A stretch of 15,581 nucleotides of DNA from Pleurotus ostreatus/Saccharomyces cerevisiae fusant (Eukaryota > Opisthokonta), in NCBI GenBank assembly GCA_024196135.1, contig JAMQCK010000801.1:1-15581 (forward strand), in the 5' to 3' direction. The notes below the pieces were generated by a model that did no database searches, was not told where the DNA came from, and worked only from the letters and a program-made list of their open reading frames with translations. Made by a program: the position numbers and the translations under genes. Every line of letters starts with the position of its first letter. Within the stretch, counting starts at the first letter, position 1. Positions 1-8,575 of the stretch are shown in pieces.

Positions 1-196
1 TAACTAGTAAGGTGTACAGTAATACATACGAGCTTGAGGCAAGGGTGAGGGATTACCGCGACGTCAGCGACGCGACAGGGCAGCCAGGAGCAAGCGAAGC
101 TGAGCAAGAGGCGTGGCAGCTGTCGACGTCGAGGCGTCGTCTGGTGTGCAGAGAAGGGCGACGACAGCATGTAGCCCAACGCATCAGAACGCCAAC

Positions 197-1704
197 CTAC
201 TTCGTCGCGGCCGCTATCTGCGAGTACGCGCGATTCTTCGGCATGAAGAGGCAGGCCATCTTGTTCGCCTTCTTAAAGCGCTTCGCGGGCGGAGGCATCG
301 CGTCTGGCGAGGACGGGCGAGGGGCCGGTGCCACAGCGTTGGCGGGTCTCTGCAACGGGTCGGCAGTCGCGTACGGTGGTGGAGGGTCTAATGGTGTGGG
401 TTTCGGGGTAGGCGCTGCCGGCGCTGTAGCAGTTCGAATGATGGGTGGTACGTTGGGTGTGCAGGGATTCGAGGACACTGCATTGTAGCATGATGTGGTT
501 GCCGGTAGTGGTGGGCGGGAGGTGGCGTGCGTTGCAAGTGGGCATCTGCGCTCGGCTGCTCGGGAAGGTGTCGACTGAGGTAGCGGCGCGATGGGCCGTG
601 GCGGGGATGATGCAGGGTGATACTTGATTGGCGAACCTGCATACCGGGCTTTGGGGCCAACGGAAGACGAGCTGGATGCTCGAGACGAAGATGCAGACGC
701 TGTAGTTGAAGACGCCGCTGACCGGTTGTGCACTACGGTGGAGACGGAGACGTGACTGCTGATACTCGAAGATGGACTGGGAAGGATATCCGGCTTTTTG
801 CTGAGAGATGCGTAGGATTTGGGGGTAAAGGCGGGAGGAGCGGTACGAGCAAATGTAGCTTGTTGTTGCCTAGACGCTTTGGTGTAGGTCTTCTGCAGAG
901 CGGTCTTGGGTGCCCAGGATTGTCCATCTGCGAAGATTAGCGCCGGCGAGGTGATCAGACATGAGCGAGACTAACATTTGCGTTGCTTCGGCGGCGGTAG
1001 CTTAGCGTCCACCTTCGTCATGCGTAGCTGCTTGCGCTGATCTTCGTCCGCACGGGCGTTGCGTAGTTTGTTCACTGCCTCTTCGAAACGGCGGGTCTCT
1101 TGTTCCTTGAACATCTGGGAAGGACTGTCAATACCACCGATCACAGACAGCGGTCGAGGTTGCGTACCGTGAAGCATTCACTCCATGATTCTGGATTCTT
1201 GTCCTCTGCCTCCAACTGTTGCCACTCCTTGGGAAACCTCTTCCGAAGGACATTCTTCCAGACGGCTGAGAACCGAGCATTAGCACATGTCTCCGGATCG
1301 GAGAGCAAAGTACGCACGTCTCGTGAGCTCTGCGATCTCCTGGACCAACGCGAGGTAGCGTAAGCGCCTGCTGCGACTAAACACGAGTAGACTATACGCA
1401 CCGGCCAGTCTTCCTCCCACCGTATCAGGTCTTCAGCCTGCGCCTGCGCTAAGATCGGGGGCAAGAACTCTATGGGCAAGCTACCGCGTAGTGACAATAT
1501 ACCTAAGGCGAGGATCAGTAAGCGTGCAGTTGTGTCCTCCCCCTCGCAAACACGTACAGTCCGCATTATACGCCGCCACTACAGTAGCCATCAGCGCCCG
1601 TTTCGGTATACAGCTTCGGGCCCGTGCGCACCTCGCTGGCACATGCTAACCAGGCTCGGAATTTCTTTGGCATAATTGCCAGCCTCTACTGGATCGTACA
1701 ACAT
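197..1704 (-). CDS. ELA1: Elongin A (RNA polymerase II transcription factor SIII subunit A) homologue
   Basis: Model exons, in transcript order: 1704-1632, 1578-1558, 1502-1402, 1339-1318, 1265-1168, 1114-976, 927-197. They join in frame to 394 residues (yeast Ela1 is similar in length). The N terminus reads IPSLVSMCQRVAA, matching the BC-box through which Elongin A binds Elongin C. An F-box/Cul-box-like stretch follows (LPIEFLPPILAQ, residues about 40-51), then AVWKNV-like sequence and a basic helical part ending KLPPPKQRK (about 150). The remaining half is Ser/Pro/Ala-rich and disordered, closing with the basic PPAKRFKKANK and FMPKNRAYSQ, a tail I associate with fungal Elongin A. Known family role: nuclear, Pol II elongation and a ubiquitin-ligase adaptor for stalled Pol II. 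The start is the first in-frame ATG; a 5' non-coding exon cannot be excluded. Exons 2 and 4 are only 21 and 22 nt. It lies downstream of MPP10 on the same strand. Confidence 0.8.
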
Positions 1705-2027
1705 GTCGTGGAGTCGGCGGGGGAGGAAGGGAGAGGGGTTGGAGAGGTCGGCGGGCAAGCAGTGATGATTGTGGCGGAAGGACCGATACTTAAGCACCGC
1801 TGTCACGGTCACGCGTCACGATCAGCGGCCCGGAAGATTGCCTCCTCCGTTCGGCGCAGTTGGGTGCGCGCCGCAAGTCAGCGACCCGGCGGCACCGCTC
1901 GATAGCACGGGAGAGCCTGGCCCGACAGTAAACACAGTAGTAAAATGCAGATGTCCGTAGCGGAGAATAATCAATACGCAGACTACAACGATGGCTAAAA
2001 GGTCGTATATCGGCAACCCGCCGGACC
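1705..2027. other. Intergenic spacer between MPP10 3' end and Elongin A start
   Basis: This 323-bp gap separates two tandem minus-strand genes and should hold the MPP10 terminator and the Elongin A promoter. Directly upstream of the Elongin A ATG the coding strand is pyrimidine-rich (about 1705-1760), as is common near fungal transcription starts. An ACGCGT (MluI-box core) sits at 1811-1816 inside repeated GTGAC motifs. No clear TATA box is visible. The ORF-like open stretch here lacks an ATG and shows no family similarity. Confidence 0.5.
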
Positions 2028-4429
2028 CTACGCCTTCTTCCCCTTCTTCCCCCTCTGCTCCAAAATCTCCTTGTTCTTCTTCCCGACCACCGTCACCCCC
2101 TTTCCGCTCTTCACCACGCTCCTGAGCGCCTCCTCCTTCTGCTTGCGCGTGCCCTTCGCGCCCTTCATGCGCGCGAACTTGTCGACGCTCTTCTCGAGCC
2201 TGTCGCGCATCTTGCGCTTCGCCTTGCGCTCCTTGTGGTGCAGGGCGCGCTTCTCGGCGGGCGTGAGCTCGGTGCGGGCGCGGAGGTCGGATTGTTTGGG
2301 GGCGTGGATTTCTTGCGGGGCGAGCATGGAGGTGGTAGAGACGGCGGTGGGGAGGGCGGATTCGAGGGAAGCGGTGGGCATGTTGGAGAGGGTGGATATT
2401 GAGGCCTTGGGCTGGAGGATAGATCAGTATACGGTCAACGTGAACGAGCAAACGACAATACTGACCTGCTTCGGCGTGAAGTGCGCGTTCGAGAGGGCGT
2501 CGAGCTTGTAACAGATGCCCTCCCACATCTTGTCGAGCTCATCGTGCTCCTTCTTGAGCTTGCCGTCGCGGTCGTCTGTACCGACGCCGCTCTGCGCTGC
2601 CACATACTCGTCCTCGTAGATCTCCGCGAGACCCTGCTCCGACTTCTTGTCCTTGAGCTCGAAGAACCGCGAGGGCAAGAACGGCTTGTCGTCCACCGGC
2701 CGTATCCGCACGACGTCGTCGAAGTCGTTCGCCAGGATGCGCGCCTTGATGCGCTCCTCAAGCGACTTGATGACCTCCTCGGTCTCGACAGGGATCGCCT
2801 TCGAGAGGCGCTCGAACTCGAGGTCCTCCTCGAGAAGGGAGTTCTGGGGGCGTTTGCGGGAGTCGACTTCGCCCATGAGGACCCAGTCCTTTTCGCCGAC
2901 GTTCTCCTGCTCGAGCTCTGCGATCTGCTCGCGGAGGGCGGCCATGCGGCGTTCGTGGGCGGTCATGTCAGCGGCTGTAGCAACGTTAGCTAGTACTCAG
3001 AGAGGTGACAAGATGCACGTACCTTCCACCTCATCCTCCTCGTCTGCAAAGAGATCGTCCTTCAAGCGGTCGATGGTCTGCTTGCCACGAAGGCCGTCGA
3101 GTGAAGACTCCGCGTCCGACTCGTCCTCATCCATGTCCTCATCATCGTCGGAGGCATCCTCGTCCTCGTCTTCTTCCTCTTCATCGTCATCGCTGTCGTC
3201 AGGCAACTCTCCCGCCTCGTCGTACTCATCATCGTCGTCCTCATCCTCGTCGCCTGCGGGGTCGTAGTTGACGGGCAAGCCTTTGCCCCGCTTCTTGATG
3301 TTCTTCACCCGCACTTCGTCATGAAAGCGCACACCGCCGGCTTTTTTCGGTGAAGCGCCCTTGCCCTTCCCCTTCGTCGGTGATTTCTTCGGCGGCTCGA
3401 AGAAGTCCTTGTAGTAAGGCTCTGCAGAGGAATATGAGCGCCATTGTAGACAAAGGGGTACATGGCCGCTTACCAGCCTGCTCATCGTCGGATTCCTCCA
3501 ACGCCTGTTCATCATCCACCGGTGCGAAGAGGTCTACGGAGATGTTATCATCGTCGTCCGAGTCGTCCTCGTTAAGGCGACCGCGTGAGACCTGGCGTGA
3601 CTCCGCCTCCTCGGTCTCCGCGTTGAACGCGGCGAGGTCAAAGAAGCCATCGTCCAGCTCCGGGTGCCCGCGTTTCCGGCGCGTAGGTATACGCGATGGT
3701 CGCTTGTCCATGCGCTCGAGTAAGGACAGGGCGTCGGGCTCATCCTCCTCGCCATCGGAGGCGTCGCGAAGATCTTGAATCCGCTCGGTCTGTGACGCCA
3801 CAGAGGATGAGTCTTCGACGTCTTCGTCTTCGTCTTCCTCCTCTTCCTCGTCGAGGCTTTCGTCCTCATCGTCAAAACACTCTAGCCCGTCAAGCTCTTC
3901 ATCCCCATCCACCTCCATGCCATCCTCCTCTTCGGGTTCATCGTCCTCGAGCTCGGTGTCCGGCAGTTCGCCCTCGAGCACGAAGTCCAGCATGTCGCAG
4001 AGCTGCTTGCTTCGCAGATCGAGCTGACTCCACACTTGATCGTCGTCCATGCCATCCGTGTAGAGCGCAGCGAGGGGGGTAGTCTGGAAAGTAGGAATAG
4101 GCGCAGGGCTCGGGCTACGCTTGCGCTTGCGGGCCTGCGAGCGCGTCTCTGGCGCATTTGCCGGTCCTAGAGTCGCCAGCAGCTTGTCAATATGCGGCTT
4201 GGCCTGGGGCTCGCTCTTCATGGCTACGGACGCGTGAATGAACACAAGTACACGGTACTTCACGGAACCACATACCGAGATCAAAGACGCATTTCGCGGC
4301 CTTGAGAGCGGCGTCGCGGATGTCATTGTTCCCTGTCGCGAGCGTGTGCAGGTTCCCGTCGAGGCTAGCAGTGAGCGCGGCGAGTTCTGGTGGGATGGGG
4401 GGCCCAGTGGGGGCTTCGGGTGTATCCAT
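2028..4429 (-). CDS. MPP10: U3 small nucleolar ribonucleoprotein protein MPP10
   Basis: Model exons: 4429-4276, 4223-3474, 3421-3023, 2974-2466, 2411-2028; introns of 52, 52, 48 and 54 bp. The product has 731 residues (yeast about 593, human 681; the excess is acidic linker). Diagnostic features are the long Asp/Glu tracts in the middle (about residues 135-280 and 345-420), the YYKDFFEPP block, VRFHDEVRVKNIKKRG, NSLLEEDLEFERLSKAIP, DDVVRIRPVDDKPFLPSRF and a basic C-terminal region rich in KERKAKRK. Known role: MPP10 forms a subcomplex with Imp3 and Imp4 in the nucleolar SSU processome and is needed for the U3-dependent cleavages that release 18S rRNA. The start ATG begins MDTPEAPTG and is followed by a helical N-terminal segment typical of the family. 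It is divergent from the SUR7/PalI gene and shares a 656-bp upstream region with it. A CACGTG box lies about 70 bp upstream. Confidence 0.95.
3112..3252. repeat. Imperfect trinucleotide tract encoding an Asp/Glu run in MPP10
   Basis: The plus strand is dominated by imperfect TCN triplets (tcg, tcc, tca). Read on the minus strand these are GAC/GAG/GAT/GAA codons encoding the acidic linker of MPP10. A second, shorter tract with the same property lies at about 3810-3880. Such acidic runs are a normal property of MPP10, but the triplet nature makes the length prone to slippage between strains. Confidence 0.7.
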
Positions 4430-4500
4430 GGCGGGAGGTGAATGAGCGCGCGCCTCACAAAAAGTTCGATCAGTCGTCCTGATCTCCGCGTCCTCCGCGC

Positions 4501-4506
4501 CACGTG
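4501..4506. promoter_or_regulatory. CACGTG E-box upstream of MPP10
   Basis: Perfect palindromic CACGTG, 72 bp upstream of the MPP10 start codon. Such boxes are bound by bHLH factors (Cbf1/Myc type) in fungi. The same hexamer occurs upstream of RPS3 and of the TAF8-like gene in this window. Function is inferred from sequence only. Confidence 0.35.
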
Positions 4507-4896
4507 CGGCACCGCCGGCCTCTTCGCGCCTCTCTTCCTGCACGGTCATCACCACGAGAATCAATGCATCTGTCCCCTGCTACAGGTCATAACCACTCTA
4601 GCGCCGGTCCCAAAGGCTAAAACCCTCGTACGACCCGGTCTCAATTCCCCTTTTGTCTGCATTTTCCTTTTGTGTGACAATGGTCCTGCCAGCGTGCCCG
4701 CATGCCCGGGGTCTTGTACGTGTGCGACAGCGTCCATTTCCCCGAAGCAGGTCCAGCAACGTACACCCTGCAACCGCATACTCCGATCGAACCCTCGAAA
4801 AGGCGAACAATGAGCCCACCGCTACCGGTCCGCCCGTGCATCAAGCTCATTGTTCCCCTCCGAGCCCCCATCACCGATCAGCCACGCCCGTCGCGG

Positions 4897-4903
4897 TATA
4901 TAA
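4897..4903 (+). promoter_or_regulatory. TATA box of the SUR7/PalI-family gene
   Basis: TATATAA in a GC-rich context, 183 bp upstream of the ATG at 5086. The sequence downstream (about 4925-5085) is rich in C and T and holds no ATG in frame with the gene, which fits a 5' leader of roughly 150 nt. It is the best TATA match on this side of the divergent promoter. Confidence 0.55.
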
Positions 4904-5085
4904 TGCACGCAGACCCAGCGTGCATTCCTCAGTTTCTTTCTCGCCCTCTTCCTGCCCAGTGCAGCTTACGACCCAGTCTCTTACCCTTCAGCACACGACA
5001 CTCGATAGCCCGCTAGCCGCGCTGCTCCTACTACTCTTTACTTCACGCACATTCACTCAACTCTAGACGAGACCATTCATTCACG

Positions 5086-5940
5086 ATGATCGCCGGACTC
5101 TCGAAGGCCATCACGCTCTACCTTGCCCCCGTGCTCATGCTCACGTCCATCCTGCTCTCCCTCTTCGCCTACCTGGCCCCCGTCCTCATGCTGCAGACCC
5201 GCGTCTCGCTCATGTCGGTCGTCCCGTCTACCAAGCTCACTGATGGTGATGGCTCGGACGTGGACGGTCCCAGCGTCTTCATGGGTGCCCTTGGCTCATG
5301 CTCACGTACGAACAATGACGCCGCGGTCAACTGCACCGTTCCCGTCTTTGAGCCCCGCTACGGTACGTCCTCTCACCTGCGCACACTTTCCCATATAACT
5401 GACATACCACCCAGACGTCTCCGTCCTCCCGAACAACGCGCCCACCGTACTGCTCTCCGCTCCCGCAGCCACCACGCCCGTCTTCATCGGCCTCTCCATC
5501 GCCTTCTCCATTGTCTTCTTCTTCACCTTCACCCTCATCTCCTTCCAACACAAGATGGGCAAGGCCGGCGGCATGTTTGCGAAGCCCTTGATCCAGCGCT
5601 TGTCTGCCTGGATTGGCTTCTTTGGCTTCATGATGGGTGCGTTGTCTGACCAGCACGCATTGACTGGCATCTCATTGGTCCTGCAGGCATCACTGCTTTC
5701 GTTGTCGTCCGCATGTGGTTCGGCAAGACCATCAGCGACTTCAACACCATCATCCGCAACATGGACGGCAATGACGCGCCCGAGCTGAAGGCCGTCGAGG
5801 GCAACGGCTTCACCAGTACGTTTACTCCATCCTACTACGGTCTCTTGCTCACAGAAATCTCAGTGGTTTGGGTCGCGTATGCCTTCTACGCCGTCCCCCT
5901 CATCCTCTCCTTGTCGAAGCTGAATGTCGCGAAGGAGTAG
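5086..5940 (+). CDS. SUR7/PalI-family four-helix plasma membrane protein
   Basis: Model exons 5086-5362, 5415-5636, 5687-5815, 5864-5940 (introns 52, 50 and 48 bp) give 234 residues. Four hydrophobic helices are visible: about 11-36, 114-136, 157-177 and 211-227. The first extracellular loop carries GSC (Cys72) and a second cysteine ten residues on (Cys83), the GSC...C signature of SUR7/PalI proteins. Known family roles: eisosome and cortical-patch organisation (Sur7) or the Rim/Pal alkaline-pH sensing complex (PalI/Rim9). Which branch this belongs to cannot be told by eye; the short cytoplasmic tail (about seven residues, ending NVAKE) argues against long-tailed PalI. The third intron is 48 bp and stop-free, so an unspliced message would still be translated. 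TM1 contains YLAPVLML twice. The gene converges with SDH4. Confidence 0.8.
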
Positions 5941-6272
5941 ATCATGACCTTCATGGCAGAACACGGACATTCTCTTGTTGTACGGCTGTACACGGACTTC
6001 ACGCCTCTTCGTCTCCTACTGTAGCATAGCACGGCTTACACGCCACCTCTAGAACGCTGACTGGGTCAACGGATGTATCGTACACCTCTGCAACTAATAT
6101 CACTGGGCTGAGTGATTATCTTCGACTTGGACTTGTGTGATAGCTCCCGAAGCGAGCTCGGATTGCGCACAGATCGTGCCGCTAAGGAAATAAAACCGGC
6201 GTCCAGATTGCAGAAGTATTTGTTACATTCATGCGAGTAATAATGCAGGCAATAACAGTAGGAAGGGTACGA
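5941..6272. other. Convergent 3' region between SUR7/PalI gene and SDH4
   Basis: The 332 bp separate the stop codons of two converging genes. The only recognisable element is an AATAAA at 6189-6194 on the plus strand. I see no coding potential in it. Confidence 0.6.
6189..6194 (+). terminator. Candidate poly(A) signal AATAAA for the SUR7/PalI gene
   Basis: Perfect AATAAA about 250 nt downstream of the stop codon at 5940, in the plus orientation. Fungal poly(A) signals are degenerate, so this is only a candidate. Use of it would bring the transcript end close to the SDH4 3' end on the other strand. Confidence 0.3.
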
Positions 6273-6992
6273 TCACGCGTGCCAAACCTTGGCGATGAGC
6301 TCCGTAAGGCCTTTGGAAGACACTCAGCACCTTATCTCGAAAGCAGACCAAGTTACTCACCAATGTCATTCGTGTTGAACTGGTATACGCCCACAAGCAC
6401 GCCGGCCGTCGCGGCGCGCAGACCCCACGTCACGATCGGCCCCAGCGTAGGGAACTTGCGCGGGTGGAGGTAGTCCACGCGGCAAGAGTCAAACTGCGCG
6501 AGATACGTTCAGCATACACGAACTTCGCGGGCATTCTACGTGAGACTCACCCCGATGTGCGAGTGAATGACAAGCGTCAGGCCGAGGAGGCCGTCAATAA
6601 CGCTGCCGTTGACAACAAAGGCGCCGGCGGTGAGCGGGATGAGGGCCGCGGAGAGCAGGCGCTCGAACGCCCAGTGGTAGGAGCCGTGCACGCGCGATGG
6701 CGGCGGGAATTCGACCGGGTCGTTCACCGTGCCGATGTAGATCGCTGTGCGGATGATCAGGGCTCATGTACACCTCAGTATACACGGACAGCGCACCATT
6801 GTCCGGCGTGTAGAGCTCCTTGCTGCTCTTCTCGCGCACAGAGGAAGACGCCGTCGCCGCGGTCCGGCGCGCGAGACGGGTCACTGCTGCATATCACATC
6901 AGCTATCACCTCCCTTACACCACACACATACACACACCCTGCTGAGAGCGCACAGCACGCAGGGAACGCTGAACGAGCTGGGTGGAGGCCAT
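6273..6992 (-). CDS. SDH4: Succinate dehydrogenase membrane anchor subunit, CybS (SDH4/SDHD)
   Basis: Model exons 6992-6938, 6886-6797, 6744-6551, 6493-6361, 6310-6273 (introns 51, 52, 57 and 50 bp) give 169 residues. The N terminus (MASTQLVQRSLRAVRSQQ and on to about residue 40) is rich in Arg and Ser without acidic residues, a typical mitochondrial presequence. The mature part shows PPPSRVHGSYHWAFERL (62-78), VIHSHIGFDS (107-116), VDYLHPRKFP (119-128) and the ending GVYQFNTNDIGLTELI (148-163). In CybS proteins a His in the HSHIG segment serves as haem b axial ligand and the DY pair (Asp120-Tyr121) helps form the ubiquinone site. The protein anchors complex II in the inner mitochondrial membrane with Sdh3. 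The ATG chosen is the one opening the presequence exon. It is divergent from the pseudouridine synthase gene over 162 bp. Confidence 0.92.
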
Positions 6993-7154
6993 CGCGGAAC
7001 GCAGCGGGGAGAGGTGGAAGGAAGGAGAGTGACGATGGGGGCGCGGCCAATCACATGTGCCGGGTTCGCTCGGTCGGGGGCGCACGGCCCGGGGTCAGAT
7101 GGCTGCCGGCGCGCGCCGTTTCACACGGTTCGTCTTTTTACTTCCACTGCGGCG
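6993..7154. promoter_or_regulatory. Divergent promoter of SDH4 and the RluA-family gene
   Basis: Only 162 bp separate the two ATGs, so the transcripts must start from a shared, probably bidirectional promoter. Near the centre lies a CCAAT box (7047-7051) directly followed by the palindrome CACATGTG (7052-7059). CCAAT boxes bound by the HAP/NF-Y complex are a known control element of fungal respiratory genes, including succinate dehydrogenase in yeast. No TATA box is seen. Confidence 0.6.
7047..7059. promoter_or_regulatory. Abutting CCAAT box and CACATGTG E-box
   Basis: CCAAT at 7047-7051 touches the 8-bp palindrome CACATGTG at 7052-7059 without a spacer. It lies 55 bp from the SDH4 start and 96 bp from the other start. 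The arrangement suggests joint binding of a HAP/NF-Y complex and a bHLH factor, which is inference. Confidence 0.45.
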
Positions 7155-8575
7155 ATGGGGATGTTGCCGTTCCGGCCGCTTGTTCGTCCGGCTTTTGCGG
7201 AGGCGTTGCGCTTGAGGGCGAGTAGGACAAGGTCCTTGGGTCTTCGCAATGCTTCGAAATGGGCGTCCATGAAGCCCCCACCGCCCTTGAACCCGAAGAC
7301 GAAGCCACGGGAAAGTAGCCCTGCTCTGTCTGAGCAGCGTTTCCGGGAGAAGCCACGACCTCGGCCGCTCCGCTTTAACATTGCGGACACTATCCTGTAC
7401 CACGATAATGGTGTTGCTGTTGTCAACAAGCCTGCTGGTCTCGTCACGCAATCGTACACCAAGAGGAACGAGGTACGAAGGCTCAGTCTTTCAATTGCGG
7501 CTGATTTTGAGGCGTACGTATAGGTAGACAAACAACTTGTCAAGAACGATATCTTCACGCAATACTTGAAGAGTAAGTATGCTTTGACTATACGTTCATG
7601 ACTATTTCTGACGAATATGCGTAGAGGTTGGACGTCGACTCAATCACAACGGCAACCTGTACCCAGTGCACCGGCTTGACATGGTAAGCCGGTAGTCTAC
7701 CTTTCGTGAACGTTCATGGGTCTGACCTTCTCTCCTAGGATACTACCGGTGCTCTCCTTCTCGGTCTGACTGAGGCGCGCACTCGCGACCTCAGTGCCCA
7801 GTTCCGCAACCGGACCGTCAAGAAGACATACCTCGCCCTCGTCCACGGCGGTATCGACGCTTTCTCCTCAATATCCGGGCAGATACGCGAGCCCATCTTT
7901 TTGCGCGACGGCCAGCCAGTACACCACTCACGGGCGAACGCTCGATGCGAGATGAAGGAGGCGGCGACGGACTGGGAGTTGCTGGGTTCATCTGTAAGTG
8001 GATTTCTATAGGTGTGGAGGGACGACTGAATATACCATCCAGAGTATAGCACCGCTGTCTGTCCTGAAGCTTAAGCTGTTGACGGGCTATAAGCATCAGC
8101 TGCGCGTACATCTTGCGCATAGGTTGAACAGTAGGTCCAGCGGATTCGTCGCCGAACCTTCGGGACTGACCTTGCTTTTAGCGCCCATCTTTGGCGACGC
8201 CTTGTATTCGCCCAAGACTGGCTCCGTAGAACTCGCGCGAGTCGTCACGCACAGCCCGGAACGCATGTTCTTGCACTCCGCAGAGTTGGGCATTCACGTA
8301 CGTGTACTGCTTGTTTAACCCTCGACGTGTGTTCATCCGTCTTCACCCAGCGCTATCGCAGCGAAGGTCCAACGAAGGGCAAGCGCTACGAGCTAAACGT
8401 CTGCGCGCCTCTGCCCACCGACTTCCTGCAGGTGTGCAGACAGGCGCAGATCGTCGTGCCCGAGCACTTCGTGGTCGGCGGGACTTTTGAGGACGGAAAG
8501 AGAGTGGAGCCGGAACCTATCCCCTTCACGTCTGAGGAGACACCAAGAGAGGGTGTAGCTGGTCGCTCGCAGTAG
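7155..8575 (+). CDS. RluA-family pseudouridine synthase, probably mitochondrial
   Basis: Model exons 7155-7472, 7524-7572, 7625-7683, 7739-7993, 8043-8130, 8182-8297, 8351-8575 (introns 51, 52, 55, 49, 51 and 53 bp) give 369 residues. The catalytic motif reads VHRLDMDTTGALLL; Asp141 of HRLD is the expected nucleophile. An intron falls inside this motif, after HRLDM. Other family blocks are YHDNGVAVVNKPAGLVTQ (the N-terminal RluA strand), KKTYLALVHG, TGYKHQLRVHLAH and NTPIFGDALY. The first 40 residues are Arg-rich with few acids, which fits mitochondrial import, and the neighbour SDH4 is also mitochondrial. Known reaction: isomerisation of specific uridines in RNA. The mitochondrial 21S rRNA enzyme Pus5 is one candidate orthologue, but substrate cannot be read from the sequence. 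Intron 5 is 51 bp and stop-free. The ATG at 7155 follows the last in-frame candidate consistent with a short leader. Confidence 0.88.

Larger units (their letters stand above)
4430..5085. other. Divergent promoter region MPP10 / SUR7-PalI gene
   Basis: The 656 bp lie between two start codons facing away from each other. The MPP10 side holds a CACGTG box (4501-4506). The SUR7/PalI side holds a TATA box at 4897-4903 followed by a long pyrimidine-rich leader up to the ATG at 5086. Several short open frames cross the region on both strands, but none shows plausible splice structure or family similarity, so I read it as non-coding. Confidence 0.6.

Noticed and set aside
12..488. Open frame of 158 codons on the plus strand
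   Set aside because: It starts with GTG, is antisense to the last exon of the Elongin A homologue, and has a Gly/Ala-rich shadow composition. No splice structure or family similarity supports it.
1141..1566. Single 141-codon minus-strand open frame as an independent gene
   Set aside because: Its 5' and middle parts include intron sequence of Elongin A. Splicing out 1557-1503, 1401-1340 and 1317-1266 yields family-consistent protein, whereas the unspliced frame contains hydrophobic nonsense between good blocks.
1822..2526. Minus-strand open frame of 234 codons
   Set aside because: It is a shadow frame of the MPP10 3' exons, with His/Arg/Pro-rich composition and a mid-gene intron read through.
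2647..3267. Serine-rich plus-strand frame of 206 codons
   Set aside because: The Ser runs are the complement of MPP10 Asp/Glu codons. No own start context or homologous block is present.
6464..7225. Plus-strand frame of 253 codons upstream of the pseudouridine synthase
   Set aside because: It runs antisense through all middle SDH4 exons and introns and through the shared promoter.
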